Assembly (NCBI RefSeq): GCF_963678795.1
Contig: NZ_OY787453.1
Location: 186,001-250,000, forward strand
Direction of reading: 5' to 3'
Length of the DNA: 64,000 nt
Origin: an uncultured Methanoregula sp.
GTDB taxonomy: Archaea > Halobacteriota > Methanomicrobia > Methanomicrobiales > Methanospirillaceae
Position 1 is the stretch's first letter. The number at the start of each line of letters is the position of its first letter. The position numbers and the translations under genes are program-made. Shown one piece after another: positions 9,382 through 17,135 of this stretch. Below the pieces are notes generated by a model, which worked only from the letters and a program-made list of their open reading frames with translations, was not told the DNA's origin and ran no database searches.

Positions 9382-9412
9382 CCTATAAAATATTCAGTTA
9401 TTTTTATACAAC
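9382..9412 (-). promoter_or_regulatory. Promoter of the cas operon
   Basis: On the minus strand a TATA box TATAAAAA lies at about 9402-9409, 45-50 bp before the cas8 ATG. This places the start of transcription near 9382 and leaves a leader of about 25 nt that contains a GAGGA element. No other strong TATA box is seen inside the closely packed cas genes, so the whole operon may depend on this promoter. Confidence 0.6.
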
Positions 9413-9658
9413 GATCCCACGTTGCACAGATTCCCCCTTAAATATTGTCTATTGCATCGTGAAAGTGAAAGATCCCGACCTCTCCTCGACTACTATCGAC
9501 ATACCCTTCCCGGGATCCCCCTCTATATTCGTGCAGATCCGGCCTCCCGAAAACCCCGCCCCAGATATCCCGGAATGCCCCCGACGAAGAACACCCCCAC
9601 TCCGACGTAAACACCCCCCGGAAAACAGGGCTTCCTTTCGTTTTGCCCTACACTACCC
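9413..9658. other. Non-coding stretch upstream of the cas operon
   Basis: A GC-rich, pyrimidine-biased stretch between the cas promoter and the first 135-bp repeat. Open frames exist on both strands but none has a ribosome-binding site or a plausible protein composition. I see no RNA gene. Confidence 0.5.
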
Positions 9659-9793
9659 TGATCGGAAGGGAGATCGGCCATCCAAATGAGCCTATTTGCG
9701 CACATTTGGCTCTCCGACGTAATTTTTTCGAATCGGGGCACGTTATGAGGAGATAAAAATGAATTTACATCCATTTTCCGCGAATTCCGCACA
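9659..9793 (+). repeat. 135-bp direct repeat, copy 1
   Basis: This copy matches 11563-11697 base for base at about 90% without gaps, both starting TGATCGGAAGGGAGATCGG and ending at CCGCACA. It includes a possible stem-loop (CCAAATG paired with CATTTGG) and a strong ribosome-binding site, GAGGAGATAAAA, before an ATG. The two copies flank the AAA ATPase gene in the same orientation. Confidence 0.85.
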
Positions 9794-9872
9794 GATCCCG
9801 GTCCCGGATACGATACCCTCCCGGCAGAAAAGCCCAAAATTACCCCTGTTTGCCAAAAGGAGTCCGATTTGA
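9759..9872 (+). CDS. Candidate 37-residue small protein, copy 1
   Basis: The ATG follows GAGGAG by a spacing normal for a ribosome-binding site. The ORF encodes 37 residues, starts MNLHPFSANSA and ends FAKRSPI before TGA. The second repeat copy encodes an ORF of exactly the same length with the same first 11 residues and a similar FAK(R/K)S tail, although the middle is unrelated. No family is recognised. It may be a real small protein or simply an ORF in a conserved nucleotide element; the matched lengths favour, but do not prove, coding. Confidence 0.35.
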   Translation: MNLHPFSANSAQIPVPDTIPSRQKSPKLPLFAKRSPI

Positions 9873-10139
9873 AAACAAGCGTCTTCCTGGAAGCACCTCC
9901 ACGGAAGGAGGATCGCCACTGACGATAACCGATGGAGCGCCGGAGAACCGGACAACCTGGACCCACTCATGCTCACAACCAATGAGTAACTCTTCCCGTA
10001 TCTGCCAAAGAGTAACGAGTCTAATCCCGAAAGAACGGTTACCGTGCCCTGCCATCCAATAAAAAAACCCTGAATGAGATGAGCGGAGATTTTGTCAGGC
10101 ATTCGCCCATCCTGTTCAAACGATATCCCCCATCCCATC
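9873..10139. other. Non-coding stretch before the ATPase gene
   Basis: About 270 bp downstream of the small ORF and beyond the 3' end of the minus-strand ATPase gene. A 71-codon minus-strand frame (9840-10055, from MAGHGNRSFG) has a somewhat protein-like composition but no ribosome-binding site; it overlaps the small ORF on the other strand. It could be a decayed gene fragment. Nothing else is recognised. Confidence 0.35.
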
Positions 10140-11468
10140 TCAATCAGTAACCGGCCCCTCCGGGCTGACGGTCCATGCCAGGAGCGCAAGCCATGCCGGG
10201 ATGAACAGGAACTCCCTGCCATCAACGATTTTCCTGTCGAACCGGTCTCTCGTGATCAGGATGGCAGTGCCGGCCCTGTACTCGTCCATGAAGATGCGCA
10301 GGTTCCGGGTATCGGTCGGGCTGATGCTGCCCTGGAACTTGATCTCCACCGGGACGAGACCCTTTGCGGTTTCAAGGACAGCATCCACTTCGTGTTTATA
10401 GCGATCCCGCCAGAAATACCGGCCGGCAAAGAGCGTCTCGGCAAATTGTCCCCGGACCTGTTCGATAATGTGCTCCCTGCGGTATCCGAGTACGGCACAG
10501 GCAATAGCCGGGTGGACAACGTAGAGTTTCTTGTTCTTCCGCACTCGTTTTGCCGGGCTCGCAGAATACGATTCTGCAACGCGGACGAGGAATGCGGAGC
10601 GGAGGTACCACAGGTAATTCGAGACGGTCTCTGCGTGAACACCGAAATGCCGGGAGAGGTTCTGGATATCGAACATCTGCGAGGATGTACTGCACGCGTA
10701 CCGGAACAGTTCAAACAGCAGGTCCGGCCTGCGGATATCGAACATTGCCGGGATATCCCGGTAAATAATTTTCCGGACAACCAGATCGTGAATATATTTC
10801 CGGATCACGACGCTGTCTTCTTCCTGCACAAGTTCTGGAAAGGCTCCCTTCCAGAGATATTCGATAAATGCATCTTCAAAAAATTCCGTACGGGTAATGC
10901 ACTGGCGATAGAGCGCTTCCATTGCCGGGTAATCCTCCAGAGCGGCCGGACCGGTATCAATACCGGCACCCTTCAGCATAAGGTATTCCCTGAATGAGAG
11001 GGGCTGGAGACGGAACGTGATAAGGCGCCCGGCCAGTGCCGCTTTCGCCCGCGAGATCTCAAGGGATTCGGAACCCGACACGACAATCTTGATCGCCTTC
11101 TGGTCGTAATACCGCTTGAGAATTCCCTCCCAGTCCTCGACGTACTGGATCTCGTCCAGGAAGAGGCTGGTCGCATGCAGGGTCACAATCGCATAATCAA
11201 GGACGAAGATGAGTACCTCTTTTTTCTGTGCATCCTCTTCATCGAATGAAAAAAAGATCGGGGTTCCACCCAGCCCTGCCATCAGCTGGCGCATGAGTGT
11301 TGTCTTGCCGATACGGCGCAGGCCGACAATTGCGACCGCCTGCTTCTTTCCCATCCACGGCTCAATCTCCGCATAGAGATCCCGCCGTGTTGCGGGGACA
11401 GACCCCGGGGCACCCAGGATCTGCGGGTTGTACTCATGAATGAGCCGGATCAGGTAATCTTTGTCCAC
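10140..11468 (-). CDS. AAA_14/DUF4143 family ATPase
   Basis: A 442-residue protein of the archaeal and bacterial ATPase family with an AAA_14 domain followed by DUF4143. The Walker A is GLRRIGKTT (about residues 49-57) and the Walker B is SLFLDEIQYVEDW (about 101-113). The C-terminal half has the DUF4143 nuclease-like signature, including VDAVLET and VPVEIKFQGS with the expected acidic and Lys residues. The start codon is GTG. These proteins are common in accessory DNA and their cellular role is not established. The gene is bracketed by two 135-bp direct repeats, suggesting insertion or duplication around it. Confidence 0.9.
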   Translation of the reverse strand: MDKDYLIRLIHEYNPQILGAPGSVPATRRDLYAEIEPWMGKKQAVAIVGLRRIGKTTLMRQLMAGLGGTPIFFSFDEEDAQKKEVLIFVLDYAIVTLHATSLFLDEIQYVEDWEGILKRYYDQKAIKIVVSGSESLEISRAKAALAGRLITFRLQPLSFREYLMLKGAGIDTGPAALEDYPAMEALYRQCITRTEFFEDAFIEYLWKGAFPELVQEEDSVVIRKYIHDLVVRKIIYRDIPAMFDIRRPDLLFELFRYACSTSSQMFDIQNLSRHFGVHAETVSNYLWYLRSAFLVRVAESYSASPAKRVRKNKKLYVVHPAIACAVLGYRREHIIEQVRGQFAETLFAGRYFWRDRYKHEVDAVLETAKGLVPVEIKFQGSISPTDTRNLRIFMDEYRAGTAILITRDRFDRKIVDGREFLFIPAWLALLAWTVSPEGPVTD

Positions 11469-11562
11469 AATATACTGTAATTAAATCCGGAAATTAATAT
11501 TGTTATGGTATAGTTAAGTCCGGGATTCTCTCCCCCCGAAGCCATTTTACGGTAGTATCCAG

Positions 11563-11697
11563 TGATCGGAAGGGAGATCGGCTATCCAAATGAGCCTATT
11601 TGCGCACATTCATCTCTCCGGTGTAATTTTTTCGAATCCGGGCACCTTTAGAGGAGATAAAAATGAATTTACATCCATTTTCCGCGAATTCCGCACA
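11563..11697 (+). repeat. 135-bp direct repeat, copy 2
   Basis: Second copy of the element at 9659-9793, same orientation and length. Differences concentrate in the 3' arm of the possible stem-loop, where CATTTGGCTC becomes CATTCATCTC; GGAGAT and ATCTC can still pair, so a structure may persist in altered form. The ribosome-binding site and first 11 codons of the small ORF are unchanged. Confidence 0.85.
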
Positions 11698-11776
11698 TTT
11701 CACGGACCATAGGGAAAAAGGCATTTTCAGAAATCGTTCATTTCAGACTCAATTTGCCAAAAAGAGCATATTTTGA
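11663..11776 (+). CDS. Candidate 37-residue small protein, copy 2
   Basis: The ORF begins MNLHPFSANSA after GAGGAGATAAAA and ends QFAKKSIF, 37 residues in total, like copy 1 at 9759-9872. Residues 12-29 differ completely from copy 1 although the reading frame and total length are kept. The product would be basic. No known family. Coding status is uncertain; the repeated start region could instead be a conserved transcript leader. Confidence 0.35.
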   Translation: MNLHPFSANSAHFTDHREKGIFRNRSFQTQFAKKSIF

Positions 11777-11880
11777 GCGGTCAACAACAATCCCAAAGTC
11801 CCCTCTCCAACAGGGGGATCATTATCTCCGATTACTGTCGGAGACTCCAGGGGAATGTCATGATCCCCTGCCCTTAATAG

Positions 11881-12147
11881 TTACTTCCCGAACCGTTTGT
11901 ACCGCTTGTGCGCTTCCTCGATTGTCATAACGCTGAGGACATTGACGATGCTCCCGGGCAGAACATCGAAGAATGCAGTATAGGAATGGGCGATGTGCAT
12001 CCGGCAGTGACCGTTCTGCAACAGTTCCACATCAGGAGCAGTATATGGATCTTCAAGCGTCAGAAGGTGCTGCTTAACGATCCTGCGATCCTTCTCCGGC
12101 AGGCTGTTAACGTACTGCAGCGCCCGCTTGTCGATGTTTACTCTCAC
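11881..12147 (-). CDS. ParE/RelE-family toxin
   Basis: An 88-residue basic protein with the ParE/RelE fold pattern: KRALQYVNSLPEKDRRIVKQHLLTL for the N-terminal helices, then HCRMHIAHSYTAFFDV and the C-terminal EEAHKRYKRFGK. Members cleave mRNA on the ribosome or poison gyrase; which applies here cannot be told. The start is GTG at 12147, inside the end of the antitoxin gene, a 41-bp overlap typical of coupled toxin-antitoxin pairs. It is the second gene of the pair. Confidence 0.82.
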   Translation of the reverse strand: MRVNIDKRALQYVNSLPEKDRRIVKQHLLTLEDPYTAPDVELLQNGHCRMHIAHSYTAFFDVLPGSIVNVLSVMTIEEAHKRYKRFGK

Positions 12148-12382
12148 GACGCATCTCTTTTTTCAGTGCCGCGTACTCGGGATCGCTGTCGAGCGGTACG
12201 AATTCTCCTTCTTCTGCGATCTTGTCCAGGTGAGCAATAAAGTCCTGGCGCTTCCGGTCCTGCAATACCCGGTCGATCACGTCCCCGTACCGTTCCCCCG
12301 GCTCCTTGATAGACATCAGGACCTGTTTGGTTTCCGTAGAAACAAGTACTTTCTCGGTAAGAGGAGCAGAGTTCTTTGCCAT
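12107..12382 (-). CDS. Antitoxin partner of the ParE/RelE toxin
   Basis: The chosen ATG at 12382 (MAKNSAPLTEKV) follows an AAGGAG ribosome-binding site; an upstream ATG at 12415 lacks one. The 91-residue product has an N-terminal VLVSTETKQVLMSIKEPGERYGDVIDRVL segment like archaeal VapB/DUF7557-type antitoxins that use a ribbon-helix-helix-like DNA-binding region. The charged C-terminal half (EEGEFVPLDSDPEY) would wrap the toxin. It overlaps the toxin start by 41 bp. Such proteins usually repress their own operon. Family placement is by pattern, so moderately sure. Confidence 0.75.
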   Translation of the reverse strand: MAKNSAPLTEKVLVSTETKQVLMSIKEPGERYGDVIDRVLQDRKRQDFIAHLDKIAEEGEFVPLDSDPEYAALKKEMRRESKHRQAGAAVR

Positions 12383-12804
12383 GGCCAATTCTCCTTTTTG
12401 GGCTGAATGTACCATTTGTCCTTTTGCAGATTAAACATGTGCATCGCGCCACGACCCCCATAAAAGCCGAAGTCATCGATGATTTTCGTCCTGAACCCGG
12501 GCGGGGATCTCCGCGAAAGATTTCGGAGTGTTCGTAAAATTATCGAACCGGAACCGGTTGCATCACTCAGCGGAGCCCGGGGCGGCGATGCCGATAATGC
12601 AGAATCTGCTGATAGAACCGCAAATCCGATAAAATCCGGAACAAAACGGTGTTATATTTTTTCAGTACACTTTTTTTCCTGACGGCTACTAACTGCCAAT
12701 GAGTAGATTTCACATTTTTTACTAATCAGCAGTTAGTAGTACAATTGCTCGTAATTCCCGTCAGATGCAATTCCGTAACTCACGATTGAATCTGCCGGCA
12801 AAAG
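12383..12804. other. Intergenic region with a perfect 11-bp inverted repeat
   Basis: Between the antitoxin start and the 3' end of the next minus-strand gene. CTACTAACTGC at 12686-12696 is repeated in inverted form as GCAGTTAGTAG at 12729-12739, with 32 bp of AT-rich sequence between. The arms could form a long-loop hairpin, bind a regulator, or be remnants of a small mobile element. No gene is supported in the rest of the region. Confidence 0.5.
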
Positions 12805-13170
12805 TTATGTGTCTGAAGCCGGGAGCACCGCCCCATCCTTGTCAAGCTCGACAAGCCTGTCATCGTCCACACGGAAGAACCGCAGCGCGTACCGTGGCGA
12901 ACAGAGCCAGAGCTCGCGGGAGATCCCCGGGCCCGATGCCGTGAGCCGGATGGCCGCGAGGATATCAGCAAGCTCGCGTTCGAGTTCCCGCACGGTACAG
13001 CCAAGCCTTCGTACACATTTTATCCTGACATGGGCATCGCAGTTTTTTCCAAATATCGTAAAGCTGAATGTGACTCCCGGCTCGTACTGGTAATGCTGGA
13101 CTTTCCCGCGCTTCCCGGCAATGGGATCGGCCACTTCCTGCGCCCGGACCGGCAGGCGTCCGCGGGTCAT
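12805..13170 (-). CDS. Conserved archaeal protein of unknown function
   Basis: A 121-residue protein starting MTRGRLPVRAQEVADPIAGKRGKVQHYQYEP-like sequence at its N-terminus. A middle segment TFSFTIFGKNCDAHVRIKCVRR looks like beta strands, followed by a helix with VRELERELADILAAIR and a C-terminal region with SRELWLCSPRYALRFFRV. No signal peptide or membrane segment is present. I recall similar short proteins in Methanomicrobiales but can name no family or function. It stands alone between non-coding stretches. The composition is fully consistent with host codon use. Confidence 0.65.
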   Translation of the reverse strand: MTRGRLPVRAQEVADPIAGKRGKVQHYQYEPGVTFSFTIFGKNCDAHVRIKCVRRLGCTVRELERELADILAAIRLTASGPGISRELWLCSPRYALRFFRVDDDRLVELDKDGAVLPASDT

Positions 13171-13433
13171 GGCATATTCTCCCGGGAAATTTCCGGAATA
13201 AACCGGGAGGTGCCCTGATCCGTTGAATCCAAGGGTAGTATCCGGTATCTATATCCCTGGATGACTATGCAGCCCGGCACGGCAGATTCGCAGCCAGCTG
13301 CCTTCATTCTGGTGGGATTGGACAAACTCATGGCACCAACTCTTCACTACCAGCCGGCCTGCACGGTTACCCGGTAGATGCAGGGTTCATATCCGGTAAA
13401 ATAGTAGAATTCTTCAATTATTATTCATCAGCA

Positions 13434-13545
13434 TATATATATCTGACTGAAGCACGGTCTCCTGGAAAGCACGGGCCCGGAGATCGATCCGGGAAAAACG
13501 GTGGGTCTTACCTGCCGTGCCGGACCCGGTCCGGATTTTCGGCTT
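13434..13545 (+). ncRNA. Candidate structured RNA with its own TATA box
   Basis: A strong TATA box, TATATATAT (13434-13442), would start transcription near 13460. Just downstream, GCACGG (13469-13474) can pair with CCGTGC (13515-13520), enclosing a hairpin CCCGGA/TCCGGG (13476-13493). A second GCACGG at 13452-13457 offers an alternative partner. The element ends with a hairpin-forming CGGACCCGGTCCG and ATTTTC. No ORF follows closely. It could be a small RNA or a leader; no known family is recognised. Confidence 0.35.
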
Positions 13546-13864
13546 GAAGACTTCCCTTCGTCAATAAACAACCGGTTCTGGAAACCCTGGTTGAAAAAAT
13601 TCCCGATTAGTTCTGTCTCTTATCCCCGGAAATGATGCGGAAGAACCGGTCTCTTAACGCCCTGTACGGAATAGTGCAGACTCCTTCACGTCCCTCGATC
13701 CCCTGTTCTGATTCCCCGTCAGTTCAGCACCCTTACCGGTCCGGTTGACAGAGATCATATTGTTCGAACCGGAACCTGTCGAAAAGGTCCCAATAATCCT
13801 CCGGCCCTCCGGAAAATGATTGAACTAACCTGGCGGTTCAATCAATTCACCCGGGCTATCAGGG

Positions 13865-13874
13865 AAATATATAC
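13865..13874 (+). promoter_or_regulatory. TATA box upstream of the 13.9-14.7 kb genes
   Basis: AAATATATAC at 13865-13874 places transcription start near 13893, about 34 bp before the small ORF at 13927 and 266 bp before the membrane-anchored protein gene. No other TATA-like element is closer to the latter. Confidence 0.45.
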
Positions 13875-13926
13875 GCTGGTGATAATATCGTCATAGGTAG
13901 ATGCGTGCCAACGCAGGTCCTCTGAC

Positions 13927-14148
13927 ATGAATGCGCAGACAAGGAATGGGTTACAGGTAACCGGGTGGGTCGGGATGGTTCACGAAGCTCCGTGCAGGTT
14001 CTGCATGGATGACCATTACCGGGAGCGGTTTGTATCCCGGGGTTTCCGGAGATACGATATATTGCCGGATCAGGGGGCAGCAGGCCATATCAGGCATGAA
14101 TTGCCCGACAACCCTCCGGAATTGCAGAACATGCCTGATGCAGTGTAA
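13927..14148 (+). CDS. Possible 73-residue small protein
   Basis: An ORF starting MNAQTRNGLQVTGWVG, 34 bp after the predicted transcription start and ending 10 bp before the next gene. The middle reads CRFCMDDHYRERFV, with a CxxC pair. There is no clear ribosome-binding site and the C-terminal part has little predicted order. It might be a real first gene of the transcript or chance. No family recognised. Confidence 0.3.
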   Translation: MNAQTRNGLQVTGWVGMVHEAPCRFCMDDHYRERFVSRGFRRYDILPDQGAAGHIRHELPDNPPELQNMPDAV

Positions 14149-14158
14149 GGTGTATTTT

Positions 14159-14725
14159 ATGTCCCAGATTATCATAGAAACCGATGCAATCAAAAAAGCA
14201 ACCCTCTACTTTTTTGCTCTCGTGGGGATAGTGGCAATGGTGAGCATGATTGCACTCAGTACCATGGATCATTTCAGCAGCCGGCAGGTACAACCGGTAA
14301 TCGTGCCTGAAGTTGCTGCACCCACCCCGGCTCCCGCCCCAACCATTGTACCGGCATCAGCATATCCGTCAGTCCTTGAATTTACGGTACTCTCAACTAC
14401 GGTATCCAACGGGCACTATACGGTGTATACAACCACCGGGCAGACGTTGTATATGCCGGACTATGCATCGTGGAACTCACTCTGGCCACGGCATTCCTAT
14501 ATCGGAACCATCACCGGGGCAGAGACGAATGGTGCGCTTGATATCAGTACCATAAATCTCATCTCGACTCCCTCCTCGTACCCGCTCTACTACCACTACA
14601 ACCTCAATTATTACCAGTATGACGGGCGTACGATAGACCCGGTTGCATGGAAAGAGACCCTTGGGCACCAGGTAATTGAAGGCAGGCCACCCCATTTTCC
14701 GGAAGAGGAATTTTATCAGTCCTGA
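14159..14725 (+). CDS. Membrane-anchored extracytoplasmic protein, unknown function
   Basis: The ATG at 14159 is preceded by AAGGTG at good spacing; the frame is open upstream but has no start with a better site. The 188-residue product has one N-terminal membrane helix (about residues 14-34, LYFFALVGIVAMVSMIAL), then a Pro/Ala/Thr-rich linker (about 47-66) and a beta-rich outer domain with VLSTTVSNGHYTVYTTTGQTLYM. This is the layout of archaeal surface-anchored proteins. The many Tyr residues (LYYHYNLNYYQYDG) near the end are notable. No enzymatic motif is visible. Confidence 0.75.
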   Translation: MSQIIIETDAIKKATLYFFALVGIVAMVSMIALSTMDHFSSRQVQPVIVPEVAAPTPAPAPTIVPASAYPSVLEFTVLSTTVSNGHYTVYTTTGQTLYMPDYASWNSLWPRHSYIGTITGAETNGALDISTINLISTPSSYPLYYHYNLNYYQYDGRTIDPVAWKETLGHQVIEGRPPHFPEEEFYQS

Positions 14726-14836
14726 TTATTATCTCCCCTCATGGGCAGTACTCACGGGGGAATTCCCTGCCGGATATTCCCTGACGTGATGACCTGTTTT
14801 CAAAAGAACGGGTCGGATTATCCGCCCCGGTGCGTG

Positions 14837-16489
14837 TCACCGTTCTGAAAATACCATCGCCGAATCGATCCCCGAATTCCCGGCAACCTTCCGGTAGGCC
14901 GCGAGATCAAAAAATGGCCGTTTGGCGAGCACGGCGGCAACTTTCTTCTTTCCCACGCCCGGCAGCCACCGGATAGCGGTTGACGGCAGCGTGTTGATCG
15001 CAACCGGCACCGGCAGCACCGTGACCGATCGCATTCCCCAGTCCACCACCACCGCATCGATCACCGTTCCTTTTTGCAGGCGGAGCGGGATGCCGGCAAG
15101 GATCGGGTAGGAGCCCGGCTGCCGCCCGAACGAGAGATCTCCTGATACCTCGACCCGGACATCGCGGAGCACCGTGCCAACAGGGTACACCCGCTGGAGC
15201 ATCGGGAGGTCTATTTTGCCCCGGACAAATTCCTTGAATGCCCTGAAACGACGCTCGTATTTCCCGATCGTATTCTCCGTGTATGCCCGTGTCCCCTCAA
15301 ACGGCATCACCTGCCGGATATTCACCCGGCGTACCATGAGTCCTGCGTCACGGACCCGGAGGAGGAACTGCTCGTTCAGATCATATGTCTTCTCCGTCTC
15401 GCCGGCAAGCCCGCAGACAAAGTTGAGGCCCGGCAGTAGTTCGGGAACATTGTCCCGCCTCGTTTTGCCTTCCTCGTTCACGATCCCGATTGCCCGGAAG
15501 ACCTCGTCTGCCTGTGCCTTGAGGTTGTTTGCCGCAACCACGGCAGGGTCTGCGGTCTCCATCCCGAACGCGGCCACATCCCCCGGAGTGTGGTGGCGGA
15601 TGATTGCCCTGAGGGCCTCCCGGGCTGCATCTTCATGCCGGGCGATAGTTGCCGGGTTCGTGTTGTCGATGTGCAGGGTCCGGAGTTGCGGTGCTGCCGT
15701 CCTGATGGCGGAAAAGAGCGCTTCGATCTTCTCCGGCTCGGGTGCAGGATACTCCCCGGGCCCGGCGCCGTAAGCGAGGATATCCGGCTGCCGCCCGACC
15801 CGGAAGTGCCGGGCCCCGCTCGCATGAAGCGCCGCAACTTCTGCGGCTATCCCCGCGATGCTCCGGTATCTCGGAAAACCGTAAAACGGCTCCGTGCAGA
15901 ACGAGCATCCGCCCGTAACCCCGTGGGAGCAGCCCCGTGCGGTCTCCAGCTCGCACATCACATACGGATAATCCGGGTGCTGGCTGATGATACCGCTCCC
16001 CGCGATGCTCCAGGGATCGGTGCGGGAATAGTCAAGTGCCCCTGCGGGTCCGTTACCGGACAGGTAATTGTCGAGTGCAACTGCCGGCTCTCCTTCGAGC
16101 AGGAGATCAAACCCTCCGATCACCTGCCGGATCGCGGCTTTCCCGCCTTCACCGGCATACCCGAATGCTATGGGCCCCCCGATCAGTTTCTTCGGCCCGC
16201 GGACCGTGTGGCCGAGCTGCTGGATCTCGGTGAGGGTGGCCGGTGTTCCCCCCAGGTACTTGCCCGGCACCGTTGTACCGGCGATCATGACGAGGAGATC
16301 CGCCGTGTTCAGGTCACTGAACCGGAGAGGCTCGCTACGGAGCTGGTCGATGGTTAGGTACCGGACTGCGTAACCCCGGGATACGAGGACGCCGGCAACC
16401 GTCCGGATATAGGGCGAGATGTAGGGCGGGACGCCAAGACATGCCGGTTCGTCCACGTAGCCGTCAAGGATAAACGCCGTTCTGCTCAT
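14837..16489 (-). CDS. Radical SAM protein with C-terminal helix-hairpin-helix
   Basis: A 550-residue protein with an N-terminal B12-binding-like domain (about 1-140), a radical SAM core, and a C-terminal helix-hairpin-helix with WLPGVGKKKVAAVLAKRPF (about 513-531). The cluster cysteines are Cys187, Cys195 and Cys198 in RGCSHGVTGGCSFC, an extended CX7CX2C spacing like archaeal relatives of MiaB-type enzymes. The substrate is unknown; the DNA/RNA-binding HhH suggests a nucleic acid. It overlaps the mptE stop by 4 bp and probably belongs to that operon. Confidence 0.85.
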   Translation of the reverse strand: MSRTAFILDGYVDEPACLGVPPYISPYIRTVAGVLVSRGYAVRYLTIDQLRSEPLRFSDLNTADLLVMIAGTTVPGKYLGGTPATLTEIQQLGHTVRGPKKLIGGPIAFGYAGEGGKAAIRQVIGGFDLLLEGEPAVALDNYLSGNGPAGALDYSRTDPWSIAGSGIISQHPDYPYVMCELETARGCSHGVTGGCSFCTEPFYGFPRYRSIAGIAAEVAALHASGARHFRVGRQPDILAYGAGPGEYPAPEPEKIEALFSAIRTAAPQLRTLHIDNTNPATIARHEDAAREALRAIIRHHTPGDVAAFGMETADPAVVAANNLKAQADEVFRAIGIVNEEGKTRRDNVPELLPGLNFVCGLAGETEKTYDLNEQFLLRVRDAGLMVRRVNIRQVMPFEGTRAYTENTIGKYERRFRAFKEFVRGKIDLPMLQRVYPVGTVLRDVRVEVSGDLSFGRQPGSYPILAGIPLRLQKGTVIDAVVVDWGMRSVTVLPVPVAINTLPSTAIRWLPGVGKKKVAAVLAKRPFFDLAAYRKVAGNSGIDSAMVFSER

Positions 16490-17106
16490 ATGTCGTGACC
16501 GAGCAGGGCAAGAAGTTTCCGCGCCCAGAAGAGTTTTCCCCGCTTCAGCGGGTCTACGTTTTTGTCATCAAGGTCGAACCCGGCAAGGGTGATATGAGAA
16601 GCCCCCAGTTCATCTGCGGCAAAGACCGCCCGGTCGCCGTCAGTAAATCCGCCGAAGTTGTAAACATGCGGGAGGGGGGTGCTCTGCGTTGTCCCGATCA
16701 CCTTTCCTTTGAAGCGGGGCACCCAGTGCCGGAGAAGCGGCATGTTATCCCCGTGGGCATGGATGACCATGATCGTGCCTTCGCAGTTCAGTTCAATGAA
16801 CCGGTCGGTTGCCCCGTCAAGGTCCGTGAAGACTGCATCCGGGAAGATCCCGTGGGCGTCGAGCACCTCGGCAGCGGCATCCGCTGCAACAACAATCCCG
16901 GAGATCTTTCCCAGTTCATCTTTCAGGCACGGGGCATTCCCGCAGACCGTGATATCGTTCCCGTGCACAAGCGAAGCAAGGGAAAGGAGGTTGTCGCACT
17001 CGAGCAGGGTTGAGAGGAGCCGTCCCGCTTCCTCGTCACCGGCCCGGTCAAAGCCGAAGTAATCAAGGATCTCAAGGTAATGGGGCTCCCACTCAGCAAA
17101 ATCCAT
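16486..17106 (-). CDS. mptE: 6-hydroxymethyl-7,8-dihydropterin pyrophosphokinase MptE
   Basis: A 206-residue protein of the DUF115 family, the archaeal enzyme that transfers pyrophosphate from ATP to 6-hydroxymethyl-7,8-dihydropterin in tetrahydromethanopterin synthesis. Recognisable segments are ITVCGNAPCLKDEL, IVVAADAAAEVLDAHGIFPDAVFTDLDG and IMVIHAHGDNMPLL, followed by HITLAGFDLDDKNVDP. It starts 29 bp after the phosphoesterase gene and ends within the start of the radical SAM gene, so the three are likely one transcript. Length agrees with the family. The archaeal cofactor role supports the methanogen assignment. Confidence 0.93.
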   Translation of the reverse strand: MDFAEWEPHYLEILDYFGFDRAGDEEAGRLLSTLLECDNLLSLASLVHGNDITVCGNAPCLKDELGKISGIVVAADAAAEVLDAHGIFPDAVFTDLDGATDRFIELNCEGTIMVIHAHGDNMPLLRHWVPRFKGKVIGTTQSTPLPHVYNFGGFTDGDRAVFAADELGASHITLAGFDLDDKNVDPLKRGKLFWARKLLALLGHDI

Positions 17107-17135
17107 GGGGCTCCCCGCGTGCTCTCTTCAGGAAA

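Noticed and set aside
9523..9966. 147-codon minus-strand frame upstream of the cas operon
   Set aside because: Runs through the 135-bp repeat, has no ribosome-binding site and a composition unlike a folded protein.
10092..10997. 301-codon plus-strand frame
   Set aside because: Antisense to the AAA_14/DUF4143 ATPase, whose motifs are clear on the other strand.
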